The notes under the pieces are model-generated. The model did not search any database, was not told where the DNA came from, and saw nothing but the letters and a program-made list of their open reading frames with translations. The position numbers were made by a program, and so were the translations under genes. Positions 41,193 through 48,766 of a stretch of 64,000 nucleotides of DNA are shown piece after piece. The DNA is from Mycolicibacterium iranicum (lineage in GTDB: Bacteria; Actinomycetota; Actinomycetes; Mycobacteriales; Mycobacteriaceae): NCBI RefSeq assembly GCF_001650495.1, contig NZ_LWCS01000021.1:232427-296426 (forward strand), given 5' to 3'. The number at the start of each line of letters is the position of its first letter. Positions within the stretch are counted from its first letter, which is position 1.

Positions 41193-41426
41193 GTGAACTC
41201 GACAGCTCTGGTGCACGCAAGCTTCTTACTGGTCCCGCTGGCTCTGACCGCGGTGCTCGCGCTGTTCATCTACACCAAGAAGGGTCCGCACCCGAAGACG
41301 TACGTCATGTCGGACGAGTGGACGCACGAGCCCATTCTGTGGGCGGCTGACGAACCGGCGGACCACGGCCACGGCGGCCACGGCTCGCACGTGACCATCG
41401 GAGGTGGCGCAAGTGGCAAGTGGTGA
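41193..41426 (+). CDS. ctaJ: cytochrome aa3 oxidase subunit CtaJ-like small membrane protein (Rv2468A-like)
   Basis: This 77-residue protein from GTG 41193 has one membrane helix (residues 8-27, [18 protein letters not shown]), then a short charged segment [22 protein letters not shown] and a His/Gly-rich end ([10 protein letters not shown]). From memory, the M. smegmatis gene in this place (MSMEG_4693) encodes CtaJ, found in the bcc-aa3 supercomplex structures; size, position and neighbour (Rv2468c type) fit. Its end overlaps the start of the next gene. The name rests on synteny and recall, so it is moderately sure. Confidence 0.68.
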   Translation: MNSTALVHASFLLVPLALTAVLALFIYTKKGPHPKTYVMSDEWTHEPILWAADEPADHGHGGHGSHVTIGGGASGKW

Positions 41427-41889
41427 ACTGACGAGGGCGGGCGCACTCGAGCTGGCCGAACTGCCCTTCGGCTCGGTCATCACGGCCAGTGGCCGGATCT
41501 CCGGGGTCACCGAGCCCGGCGAGCTGTCGGTGCACTACCCGTTCCCGAACAAGGATCTGGTGATCCTGGACAACGCGTTGAAGTACGGGTCGCGGGCGGC
41601 GAAGGCTCGGTTTGCTGTGTACATCGGTGACCTCGGTGCCGACACTGCGGCCACGGCCCGCGAAATCCTTGCCAGGGTGCCCACGCCCGACAATGCCGTG
41701 TTGCTGGCGGTCTCGCCGAACCAGAAGGCGATCGAGGTCGTCTACGGCTCGGCGGTCAAGGGTCGCGGCATCGAGGAGTCTGCTCCGCTGGGTGTGTCCG
41801 CTGCCGCGGCATCGTTCAAGGAGGGCAACTTGATCGACGGCCTGATCAGCGGCGTGCGTGTGCTCGCAGCAGGCGTCTCACCGCGCTAG
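41404..41889 (+). CDS. DUF5130 protein, PRSAF1-like supercomplex-associated factor (Rv2468c-like)
   Basis: The 161-residue protein has an N-terminal segment [20 protein letters not shown], then [31 protein letters not shown], and a C-terminal half with a TPM-like pattern ([38 protein letters not shown]). Overlap with the ctaJ-like gene (GTG 41404 lies 23 bases inside it) indicates coupling; GTG 41413 is an alternative start. From memory, the M. smegmatis neighbour (MSMEG_4692) was named PRSAF1 in a respiratory supercomplex structure. A link to oxidase assembly is therefore plausible. Confidence 0.68.
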   Translation: MAQVASGELTRAGALELAELPFGSVITASGRISGVTEPGELSVHYPFPNKDLVILDNALKYGSRAAKARFAVYIGDLGADTAATAREILARVPTPDNAVLLAVSPNQKAIEVVYGSAVKGRGIEESAPLGVSAAAASFKEGNLIDGLISGVRVLAAGVSPR

Positions 41890-41915
41890 CTTCCGCTTGC
41901 CGCGAAATATCATTC

Positions 41916-41934
41916 CGGGCTGCTGATCAGCCCG
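41916..41934. terminator. hairpin between convergent genes
   Basis: CGGGCTG (41916-41922), a 5-base loop and CAGCCCG (41928-41934) form a 7-bp stem between the PRSAF1-like gene and the convergent HNH gene, whose stop codon (41927-41929) lies at the edge of the right arm. Confidence 0.55.
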
Positions 41935-42298
41935 ATTCCACGACCGTGGCTTCACTCTCGCGGAGCAGCTCGCCCCGGATGCGGACGTAGCGCTCGAGGA
42001 ACAGCCGTTCGTCGAGGCGCTTGCGGCGCAGCCAGCCGGTGACCTCGTCGTTGCACTTGCTGGCGTTGCAGGCTGCGCAGGCCGGGACGACGTTGTCGAT
42101 GGTGTAGCGCCCGCCGCGCGAGATCGCCATGACGCAGTCGCGCTGCATCGTCCCGGTGGTCTTGCCGCAATAGGCGCAACCCTGCCACGCCAGCTTCAGT
42201 GCCGCCCATTGCTCGTCGGTGAGGTCGTTGACGACCGCTGCCACCCGGCGCTGACGCCGCCGCGCGGCACGGGCCCTGCGACTGTTGTTGACCGCCAC
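41927..42298 (-). CDS. HNH-like protein with His-to-Cys change in the motif
   Basis: This 123-residue basic protein has a zinc-ribbon-like HNH scaffold: CAYCG at residues 41-45, then RDCVMAISRGG, then YTIDNVVPACAACNASK. The usual catalytic DH pair of HNH nucleases reads DC (Cys55), while the later Asn and the second Cys pair are kept. It may be a non-catalytic DNA-binding derivative, or the Cys may act differently. The N-terminus is Arg-rich (RRARAARRRQRR), which fits nucleic acid binding. It lies downstream of pepN on the same strand (pepN stop 42363). Confidence 0.72.
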   Translation of the reverse strand: MAVNNSRRARAARRRQRRVAAVVNDLTDEQWAALKLAWQGCAYCGKTTGTMQRDCVMAISRGGRYTIDNVVPACAACNASKCNDEVTGWLRRKRLDERLFLERYVRIRGELLRESEATVVESG

Positions 42299-42337
42299 CG
42301 CAACAGCATGCTGCGCGAGCGGCGTGTCCGCGTGCAG

Positions 42338-42360
42338 ACACGCTCGCTCGCGGTGCGAGG
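42338..42360. repeat. 23-bp dispersed repeat (copy 1)
   Basis: A 23-base sequence ending CTCGCGGTGCGAGG recurs at 47441-47463 with a single mismatch. Its end forms a small inverted repeat (CTCGC/GCGAG, 3-base loop). This copy lies directly after the pepN stop. Confidence 0.6.
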
Positions 42361-42362
42361 AG

Positions 42363-45086
42363 CTAGCTCACATCGAACTCGCGGGCCCGCAGCGAGCGCT
42401 CCACGCCGGCGCGACCTTCGAGGACCAGCCGGCGCAACGCAGGCGGCACCCCGGGATCGGACAGGAACGTGTCCGCGGCGCTCAACGCGTCCCGGCTGAT
42501 CTCCCACGACGGGTAAAGCCCCACGACGACGGTCTGCGCGACCTCGCTCGAACGTCGTTCCCACACACCGGAGATCGCGCCGAAATAGCGATCGCGGAAT
42601 GGCGCGAGGACCTCACCCTGGCCGGGCTGTACGAAGCCGCCGATGATCGCGCGTGCGGTGATGTTGGCCAGCGTGTCGTCCTCGACGACCTGCTCCCAGG
42701 CCGCGTCTTTGACGGCCGCCTGCGGTCGCGCGGCCGCAGCGGCGGCCGCCTGTCGCCGGCCCGCCGCCGTCGGGTCGTTGGCGGCTTCGGCATCGATGAA
42801 CGGAGTTTGGGTGCCGTCGGCGTCGATGACGCCGGCACGGGCGAGCGCGGTCACAATCCGCCAGCGCAGGTCCGTGTCGACCACTAGGCCGGTCAGGTTC
42901 ACCGCCGCCGGCTCGTTGTCCAGAAGCGTCTCCAAGACCGCGACGTGGTTGGGTGACAGCACCGAAGAGCACACCGCGTTGACGAAGGCGAGCTGGTGGT
43001 CTGAGCCCGGCTGCGACTCCCGAGCGAGATCGAGCAGAGCGTCGCCGAACGCGGGCCATCCGTTCTCGGCGGCCCAGCCCGGATCGGCGTACGAACCCAG
43101 TGCAGTTTGGGCCTGCAGGACCAGACGCTGTGCGACACCCACCTCGGTCTCGGCGTGCAGTCCGCTGATCACCAGCGCCACGAAGTCGCGGGCCCGCAGC
43201 TCGGCGTCGCGGGTCATCTCCCATGCCGCCGACCACGCCAGCGTCCGGGGCAGTGGCTCGGCGATGTCGGCAATGCGCGTCAGGACCGTCTGCAGGGAGT
43301 CGGGGTCGAGCCGCAGCGAGCAGTACGTCAGGTCGTCGTCGTTGAGCAGGATCAGTTTGCCCCGCGAAACACCGTGTAGTGCGGGCACTTCGGTGGTCGA
43401 GCCCTCGATGTCGAGCTCTTCGCGGTGCACGCGCACCAGCTTTCCCGAGTTGTCGTCGTCATAGATCCCCACCGCGAGCCGGTGCACGCGCGTCTCGCCC
43501 TCGCCGGGCTTGGCGCCGCCCTGGTCGATGACGAACCGGGTGAATTTGCCGTCGGCATCGACGTCGAAGTCCGGTCGCAGCGTGTTCAACCCGGTCGTCT
43601 TCAGCCACTGGCGACCCCACCCCGAGAGGTCACGCCCCGAAGACTTCTCCAGCGCGCCGAGAAGGTCGCCGAAGGTGGCATTGCCGAAGGCGTGGTCCCG
43701 GAAGTAGTCGCGCAGTCCGGCCAGGAATGCCTCCAGCCCGACGTAGGCGACCAGCTGCTTGAGAACGCTGGCGCCCTTGGCGTAGGTGATGCCGTCGAAG
43801 TTCACTTCGACGGCATGCAGATCCGGGATGTCGGCGGCCACCGGATGGGTGGAGGGCAGCTGGTCCTGCCGATAGGCCCATGACTTCTCGACATTGGCGA
43901 ACGTCGTCCACGCCTGCGTGTACTCGGTGGCCTCGGCCTGGCACAGCACCGAGGCGAACGTGGCGAAGGATTCGTTGAGCCACAGGTCATCCCACCACTG
44001 CATGGTGACCAGGTCGCCGAACCACATGTGCGCCATCTCGTGCAGTACCGTCTCCGCGCGACGTTCGTACGAGTAGCGCGTCACCTTGGACCGGAAGACG
44101 TAGTCCTCGAGGAACGTCACCGCGCCGGCATTCTCCATGGCGCCGGCGTTGAACTCGGGGACGAAGAGCTGGTCGTACTTGCCGAACGCGTACGGCGTGC
44201 CGAAGTTGTTGTGGTAGAAGCCGAAACCCTGCTTCGTTTCGGTGAACAACCGCTCTGCATCCATGTAGTCGGCCAGCGATTTGCGGCAGAAGATACCGAG
44301 CGGGATGTCACCGTGGTCGTCGGAGTACACGTCGTCCCAGCGGGCATAGGGACCGGCGATCAGAGCGACCAGATACGTGCTCATCCGAGGGGTGGCCTTG
44401 AATGTGTGACGTTTGGCGGGTCCCGCGTGTTCGAGGATGCGGTAGAGGTCGGCCTCGACGGTCCGCTGGGAAAGGACCAGCTCGTCGGCGATCTGCTGGG
44501 TCGACTTACCGGCCTCCGACAGCGCGGCGATCTTCTTCTCCCGCTCGGTGACCGGCGACCACCCCTCTGCGACATCGATCGTGGCGCCGTTGGAGATCAC
44601 CTCCCAGTGCGGAGGCGCGGTCACCGTGATGTCGAAGGCCGCCTTCAGGTCGGGCTGATCGAAACATGCGAACATCCGTTTGGCGTCGGCGGTTTCGAAC
44701 TGCGAGTACAGATACACCTCTTCGTCCACCGGGTCCACGAACCGGTGGAGGCCCTCGCCGGTGTTCGAGTACAGGCAGTCGGCATCAACGACAAGGATGT
44801 TGTGGGCTGCCAGGCCCGTCAGCAGGATGCCCGCCGACTCGTCGTACCCGGAGACATCGATGTCCACGCCGTTCAGGGTGGCGCTGCGCACGCGCTCGGC
44901 GGCCAGGTCGATGTAGGTGTCGGCACCGGCAAGCGCGTCGAATTCGACGGTCGTCACCGACCGGAACGTCCGTTCACTCGGTTTGCCGTTGCCCTCGGTC
45001 AGATCCAGCACGATGCGGTAGCTGTCGACGGTCACGAGGGCGGCGCGCTCGGCGGCCTGGTCACGGGTCAGGTTAGGTAATGCCAC
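42363..45086 (-). CDS. pepN: aminopeptidase N (M1) with an embedded LuxR-type HTH insertion
   Basis: The zinc metallopeptidase removes N-terminal residues from peptides. GTG 45086 starts the family N-terminus (ALPNLTRDQAAERAALVTVD) and gives 907 residues; a longer reading to 45161 lacks support. GAMEN lies near residue 314, and HEMAH (about 349) with the second zinc Glu in LWLNESFA is intact, so catalysis should be normal. Between ISNGATIDVAEG and RHTFKATPRMSTYL in the N-terminal domain sits a 50-residue helix-turn-helix (residues 176-225) not expected in M1 enzymes. Without it the length would be about 857, near the roughly 860 of other mycobacterial PepN. Reading frame is maintained throughout. 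Confidence 0.93.
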   Translation of the reverse strand: MALPNLTRDQAAERAALVTVDSYRIVLDLTEGNGKPSERTFRSVTTVEFDALAGADTYIDLAAERVRSATLNGVDIDVSGYDESAGILLTGLAAHNILVVDADCLYSNTGEGLHRFVDPVDEEVYLYSQFETADAKRMFACFDQPDLKAAFDITVTAPPHWEVISNGATIDVAEGWSPVTEREKKIAALSEAGKSTQQIADELVLSQRTVEADLYRILEHAGPAKRHTFKATPRMSTYLVALIAGPYARWDDVYSDDHGDIPLGIFCRKSLADYMDAERLFTETKQGFGFYHNNFGTPYAFGKYDQLFVPEFNAGAMENAGAVTFLEDYVFRSKVTRYSYERRAETVLHEMAHMWFGDLVTMQWWDDLWLNESFATFASVLCQAEATEYTQAWTTFANVEKSWAYRQDQLPSTHPVAADIPDLHAVEVNFDGITYAKGASVLKQLVAYVGLEAFLAGLRDYFRDHAFGNATFGDLLGALEKSSGRDLSGWGRQWLKTTGLNTLRPDFDVDADGKFTRFVIDQGGAKPGEGETRVHRLAVGIYDDDNSGKLVRVHREELDIEGSTTEVPALHGVSRGKLILLNDDDLTYCSLRLDPDSLQTVLTRIADIAEPLPRTLAWSAAWEMTRDAELRARDFVALVISGLHAETEVGVAQRLVLQAQTALGSYADPGWAAENGWPAFGDALLDLARESQPGSDHQLAFVNAVCSSVLSPNHVAVLETLLDNEPAAVNLTGLVVDTDLRWRIVTALARAGVIDADGTQTPFIDAEAANDPTAAGRRQAAAAAAARPQAAVKDAAWEQVVEDDTLANITARAIIGGFVQPGQGEVLAPFRDRYFGAISGVWERRSSEVAQTVVVGLYPSWEISRDALSAADTFLSDPGVPPALRRLVLEGRAGVERSLRAREFDVS
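44412..44561 (-). other. LuxR/GerE-type helix-turn-helix segment inserted in PepN
   Basis: The 150 bases encode WSPVTEREKKIAALSEAGKS, continuing TQQIADELVLSQRTVEADLY and RILEHAGPAK. It aligns without gaps to the GerE family pattern (T-x-RE at the start, G at the helix 1-2 turn, IA and L in helix 2, S and TV in the recognition helix). A Pro normally after the first Thr is Glu, and the usual His after TV is Asp. It begins directly after the loop following ISNGATIDVAEG and ends before RHTFKATPRMSTYL. Confidence 0.85.
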
Positions 45087-45181
45087 GCTGGTCAACACTA
45101 GTCCCGAACGGGAACACAGGCTGATGGTGCATGGTTGTGCCGAACGGTAGTGCGTCCACAATTCTTCGAGAGGATCTTCAG

Positions 45182-45802
45182 ATGGCCGATAGGGATGTCG
45201 CCGGTTTCTGGTTCGACCCGCTGTGCCCGTGGTGTTGGATCACCTCGCGCTGGATTCTCGAGGTGGAGAAGGTGCGAGACATCGACGTCGACTTCCGCGT
45301 CATGAGCCTCGCGGTGCTCAACGAGGGCCGCGATCTGCCCGACGAGTACAAGGAGATGATGAAGACGGCATGGGGGCCGGTGCGTGTGGCCATCGCCGCC
45401 GAACAGCTCAACGGACGCGAGATCCTGCGGCCCCTGTACACCGCGATGGGGACACGCATCCACAATCAGAATTATCGGGAGACCGACCCGCAGTTTGAGA
45501 AGGTCATCAAAGAATCGCTCGAAGAGGTTGGCCTACCTGCCGAGCTCGCCGAGGCGGCGACCAGTGACAAGTACGACGACGCGCTGCGCAAAAGCCATCA
45601 TGAGGGCATGGACGCCGTCGGCGACGACGTCGGCACCCCGACGATCCACGTCAACGGTGTCGCCTTCTTCGGCCCTGTGCTCTCGAAGATCCCGCGGGGT
45701 GAGGAAGCAGGAAAGCTGTGGGACGCCTCGGTGACGTTCGCGTCCTACCCGCATTTCTGGGAGCTCAAGCGAAGCCGCTCTGAGCCGCCCACCTTCGACT
45801 AG
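45182..45802 (+). CDS. DsbA-like mycothiol-dependent oxidoreductase (Rv2466c-like)
   Basis: The 206-residue thioredoxin-fold protein has the active site CPWC (Cys15-Cys18) in [16 protein letters not shown], followed by a helical insertion and a cis-Pro region [15 protein letters not shown]. There is no signal peptide, so it acts in the cytoplasm. From memory, the M. tuberculosis homologue Rv2466c is a mycothiol-dependent reductase that also activates a nitro-prodrug. ATG 45182 has GAGAGGA seven bases upstream, so the longer reading to ATG 45131 is not used. It is divergent from pepN. Confidence 0.9.
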   Translation: MADRDVAGFWFDPLCPWCWITSRWILEVEKVRDIDVDFRVMSLAVLNEGRDLPDEYKEMMKTAWGPVRVAIAAEQLNGREILRPLYTAMGTRIHNQNYRETDPQFEKVIKESLEEVGLPAELAEAATSDKYDDALRKSHHEGMDAVGDDVGTPTIHVNGVAFFGPVLSKIPRGEEAGKLWDASVTFASYPHFWELKRSRSEPPTFD

Positions 45803-45880
45803 GTCAGGAGCTCGGCCCCAGCACCTTCTCGAGCCTTTCTTCGTCGGATTCCTGCCTGCCGGAGCCGCATACTGGTTGTT

Positions 45881-46354
45881 GTGTCGCTCGACGATCAAGG
45901 CAAAACAGGGATGACCTCGGCGGAGCAGATGCTCGACGTCGCGGTCGAGGAAGCCCGAAAGGGTTTGGCGGAGGGTGGCATACCGATCGGGGCGGCACTG
46001 TTCTCGGCCGACGGAGCGGTGCTGGGCAGCGGCCACAACCGCCGGGTGCAGCTCGACGACCCGTCCATCCACGCCGAAACAGACGCATTCCGCAACGCGG
46101 GAAGGCAACGCGGCTACCGCTCGACGACGATGGTGACCACGCTGTCGCCGTGCTGGTACTGCAGCGGACTGGTGCGTCAGTTCAACATCGGCGCGGTGGT
46201 GATCGGCGAGAGCCGGACCTTCACCGGCGGCCACGACTGGCTTGCCGACAACGGAGTGAAGATCACCGTCCTCGACGACGAGCGCTGCATGACATTGATG
46301 CGTGAGTTCATCACGGACAACCCAGAGCTGTGGGCGGAGGATATCGGAGAGTGA
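45881..46354 (+). CDS. nucleoside/cytosine deaminase-family enzyme
   Basis: This 157-residue zinc hydrolase has the deaminase motifs HAETDAF (His64, catalytic Glu66) and SPCWYC (Cys91, Cys94). The pattern is closest to the yeast-type cytosine deaminase and guanine deaminase group. It starts at GTG 45881; ATG 45911 (MTSAEQM) would remove ten residues. Cytosine or a related base/nucleoside is the likely substrate, but residue-level specificity cannot be decided. Its stop overlaps the GTG of the 2OG oxygenase gene, so the two are coupled. Confidence 0.82.
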   Translation: MSLDDQGKTGMTSAEQMLDVAVEEARKGLAEGGIPIGAALFSADGAVLGSGHNRRVQLDDPSIHAETDAFRNAGRQRGYRSTTMVTTLSPCWYCSGLVRQFNIGAVVIGESRTFTGGHDWLADNGVKITVLDDERCMTLMREFITDNPELWAEDIGE

Positions 46355-47304
46355 TTGCGACGGTTGACCTTTCGCGTTGGCGTCGGGGCGGCAACGACGC
46401 GGACGCGGTCTCCGCGGAGGTCGATTCCGGCCTGCAGCGCGCGGGTTTTGTCCTGGTGACCGGTCATGGGGTGGACCCCTCGCTTGCGCGCGACGTCCGT
46501 GCTGCGTCACGGGAATTCTTCGCGTTACCCGAACGCAGCAAGGCGGCCTACTCGGTGCCCGTGGGCGGGCACGGCTGGATCGGCCCGGGTGCCGAGGCGA
46601 ACGGTTACGCCGAGGGCACCGAGACGCCGCCCGATCTCAAAGAGAGCTTCAGCCTGGGCGCCGAGACGGCGACCGGTGATCCCGAGATCGACCGAATCTG
46701 GTTCGCGCCCAACGTATGGCCCGCTGAGGTGCCCGCACTGCAACAGGTCGTGGGGAAGTACACCGCGCAGATGCGCCGGGTGGCCGACGAACTCCTGGCC
46801 CTGTTCGCGCACGCACTCAAGCTGCCGGTGAACCCGTTCGCCGTGTTGGCCAGTAGGCCCACCTGGACGATGAACATCAACCACTACCCGCCTGTGAGCG
46901 TGGTCGGCGAACCGGAACCCGGCCAGTTCCGCATCGGACCGCACACCGATTTCGGCACCGTCACGATCCTCGACCGCGAACCGGGTGCCGGCGGATTGCA
47001 GGTGTACACCGAGGATGAGGGTTGGCGGGACGCACCCTACGATCCGGCCGCGCTCACGGTGAATATCGGCGATCTTCTGGAGCATTGGAGCGGGCGCCGC
47101 TGGCGGTCGGGTCGCCATCGGGTGCTGCCGCCGCAGTCGCACGCCCCCGAGGAGGATCTGGTGTCGCTGATCTATTTCTACGAGGCCAACCACGACGCAC
47201 TCGTCACGCCGCTGCGCCCGCCGATCGGCAAGGTGTCAGGCCTTGAGCCGGTGACGTGCGCGGACTTCATCAAGGAGCGCCTCGACGCGATCACCGTCGG
47301 CTGA
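46351..47304 (+). CDS. 2-oxoglutarate/Fe(II) oxygenase, isopenicillin N synthase-like
   Basis: This 317-residue enzyme has the DIOX_N start (VDLSRWRRGG, GFVLVTGHGV) and the double-stranded beta-helix core with iron ligands His198 and Asp200 in GPHTDFGTVTIL, and His256 in GRHRVLPP. It hydroxylates or oxidises a small molecule using O2 and 2-oxoglutarate. Coupling to a deaminase gene (overlap at 46351-46354) suggests action on a pyrimidine or nucleoside derivative, although this is only inference. The stop codon lies within the first unit of a 26-bp tandem repeat. Confidence 0.82.
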   Translation: MIATVDLSRWRRGGNDADAVSAEVDSGLQRAGFVLVTGHGVDPSLARDVRAASREFFALPERSKAAYSVPVGGHGWIGPGAEANGYAEGTETPPDLKESFSLGAETATGDPEIDRIWFAPNVWPAEVPALQQVVGKYTAQMRRVADELLALFAHALKLPVNPFAVLASRPTWTMNINHYPPVSVVGEPEPGQFRIGPHTDFGTVTILDREPGAGGLQVYTEDEGWRDAPYDPAALTVNIGDLLEHWSGRRWRSGRHRVLPPQSHAPEEDLVSLIYFYEANHDALVTPLRPPIGKVSGLEPVTCADFIKERLDAITVG

Positions 47305-47388
47305 GCCGACGATCTGGGTGGGTCGGCTGAGCCGACGATCTGGGTGGGTCGGCTGAGCCGACTATCTGGGTGGGTCGGTTGAGCCGAC
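47296..47388. repeat. four tandem hairpin repeats (26-bp unit) after the oxygenase gene
   Basis: GTCGGCTGAGCCGAC hairpins start at 47296, 47322, 47348 and 47374, exactly 26 bases apart, with a GATCTGGGTGG-type spacer. The fourth hairpin has a T in one arm (GGTTG). The oxygenase stop codon lies in the first unit. The same 19-base core occurs inside the TetR gene at 3624-3642. The array may end transcription or be a small mobile repeat that has amplified. Confidence 0.85.
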
Positions 47389-47440
47389 GATCGGCGAGCG
47401 CGACGAAAATGCGCGGCAAACAGGGCGCGTCGCTGCGCAA

Positions 47441-47463
47441 ACACGCGCGCTCGCGGTGCGAGG
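47441..47463. repeat. 23-bp dispersed repeat (copy 2)
   Basis: It matches 42338-42360 except for one base and ends in the inverted repeat CTCGC/GCGAG. It lies about 20 bases before the rpiB start. Confidence 0.6.
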
Positions 47464-47483
47464 CCGGAGGTATGGTTGCCGCC

Positions 47484-47957
47484 ATGCGCGTCTACGTTGG
47501 GGCTGACCACGCCGGATTCGAGTTCAAGCAGACCATCATCGACCACCTCGAAGAGGCCGGCCACGAGCCGATCGACTGCGGGGCCTACACCTACGACGCC
47601 GAGGACGACTACCCGGCGTTCTGCATCGCGGCTGCGGAGAAGACGGTGGCCGATCCCGGCAGCCTCGGCATCGTGCTCGGCGGCTCCGGCAACGGCGAGC
47701 AGATCGCCGCGAACAAAGTGCCGGGCGCTCGGTGCGCGCTGGCGTGGAGCATTGAGACCGCCGTGCTGGCGCGGGAGCACAACAACGCTCAACTGGTCGG
47801 CATCGGGGGCCGGATGCATTCGACCGAAGAGGCGCTGGCGATCGTGGATGCCTTCCTGTCCGCGAAGTGGTCGGAAGCACCGCGCCACCAGCGCCGGATC
47901 GACATTCTCGCCGAATACGAGAAAACACACGTCGCACCACCGGTTCCCGGCGCCTGA
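47484..47957 (+). CDS. rpiB: ribose-5-phosphate isomerase B
   Basis: This 157-residue RpiB/LacAB-fold isomerase interconverts ribose-5-phosphate and ribulose-5-phosphate in the pentose phosphate pathway. Key segments are VYVGADHAGFEFKQTIIDHL, the active-site loop GIVLGGSGNGEQIAANKVPG, ALAWSIETAVLAREHNNAQL and GGRMHSTEEAL. ATG 47484 (MRVYVG) is chosen; ATG 47472 lies two bases from GGAGG and would add four residues. Much longer upstream reading would run through repeats and is rejected. The order rpiB-nei near pepN matches M. tuberculosis, with a GntR/amidase pair inserted between rpiB and nei. Confidence 0.93.
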   Translation: MRVYVGADHAGFEFKQTIIDHLEEAGHEPIDCGAYTYDAEDDYPAFCIAAAEKTVADPGSLGIVLGGSGNGEQIAANKVPGARCALAWSIETAVLAREHNNAQLVGIGGRMHSTEEALAIVDAFLSAKWSEAPRHQRRIDILAEYEKTHVAPPVPGA

Positions 47958-47973
47958 ACGCGGATACCACCTC

Positions 47974-47991
47974 GTATACACTTCCGGATAC
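47974..47991. promoter_or_regulatory. GntR operator candidate upstream of the GntR gene
   Basis: GTATACACTTCCGGATAC matches the palindrome at 48740-48757 in arm sequence and spacing, with one mismatch in the right arm. It lies 18 bases before the ATG of the GntR gene, implying autoregulation. Confidence 0.6.
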
Positions 47992-48009
47992 ACGGCGGTG
48001 AGAGGCGGC

Positions 48010-48699
48010 ATGAGCGACACGGACAGTCTGGGTGACCGCGTCTTCGTGGCGCTCCGAGACGATTTGATGTGGGGCCGGATCAAGCCCACCGAACGCCTGG
48101 CCGAGATCACCCTGGCTGATCGGTACCAGGTGTCCCGGACCCCGGTGCGCGAGGCGCTTGCTCGGTTGCTGGCCGACGGGCTGATCGAACGCCGCGAGCG
48201 CGGTCTCTACCCGTACCGGCCCCGTGTGGAGGATCTCGAAGACCTCTACGAGCTTCGAATCACGTTGGAAATTCGCGGGATACAACGCGCCGGAGAAGAC
48301 GGTGGACGCCGCCACGACGCAGCCGTACTGGAACCGGAGCTGCACCGGTGGCGTGAATTCCGCAAGAATCCGCCGGTGCCGGATGCCGGAATCGTCAAGG
48401 AGGACGAGCAATTTCATGTGCAGCTGCTGTCGTCGTCCGGGAACCAGGCGTTGGTGACTGCGCTGCAAGCGGTAAACGCGCGAATCCGGCCCATGCGGAT
48501 GCTCGACTATCTCACCGAGGACCGGGTGCAGGCCACGATCGAGGAGCACATCGGCATTGCCGAGCGGGTACTCGATGGTGCACTCGACGATGCGCAGGCG
48601 CTGCTGCACGCTCACATCGACGGTTCGCGCCGCGTCGTCGTTCAGCGGGCTCGCGAGGCGATGGCGATGTTCGACGTCGTGATGGCACTACGCGAGTGA
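48010..48699 (+). CDS. GntR-family (FCD) transcription regulator
   Basis: At 229 residues from ATG 48010, it has an N-terminal winged helix-turn-helix (LMWGRIKPTERLAEITLADR, then YQVSRTPVREALARLLADGL) and an FCD-type effector domain with a metal/ligand-binding His pattern around EDEQFHVQLLSSSGNQAL. A GTATAC-type site is present before its own gene and an exact palindrome before the allophanate hydrolase gene, so it probably represses both. It is not in the M. tuberculosis order. The effector is unknown, possibly urea- or amide-related. Confidence 0.85.
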   Translation: MSDTDSLGDRVFVALRDDLMWGRIKPTERLAEITLADRYQVSRTPVREALARLLADGLIERRERGLYPYRPRVEDLEDLYELRITLEIRGIQRAGEDGGRRHDAAVLEPELHRWREFRKNPPVPDAGIVKEDEQFHVQLLSSSGNQALVTALQAVNARIRPMRMLDYLTEDRVQATIEEHIGIAERVLDGALDDAQALLHAHIDGSRRVVVQRAREAMAMFDVVMALRE

Positions 48700-48739
48700 A
48701 GCTCTTGCGCTCGCGGGCAGAGTCGTAACGGATGCACCT

Positions 48740-48757
48740 GTATACCAATTTGTATAC
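48740..48757. promoter_or_regulatory. GntR operator upstream of allophanate hydrolase
   Basis: GTATACCAATTTGTATAC is a perfect palindrome with 6-bp arms and a 6-base centre, nine bases before the ATG at 48767. The A/T-rich site overlaps the probable ribosome/promoter zone, suited to repression. Confidence 0.72.
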
Positions 48758-48766
48758 GCTCAGCCC

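Noticed and set aside
45087..45161. 25-residue N-terminal extension of PepN
   Set aside because: The family N-terminus begins at the GTG at 45086; the extension has no similarity and would reach into the divergent promoter of the DsbA-like gene.
47296..47388. CRISPR array
   Set aside because: The 26-bp units are contiguous repeats whose spacer part is also repeated; only four copies and no cas genes nearby.
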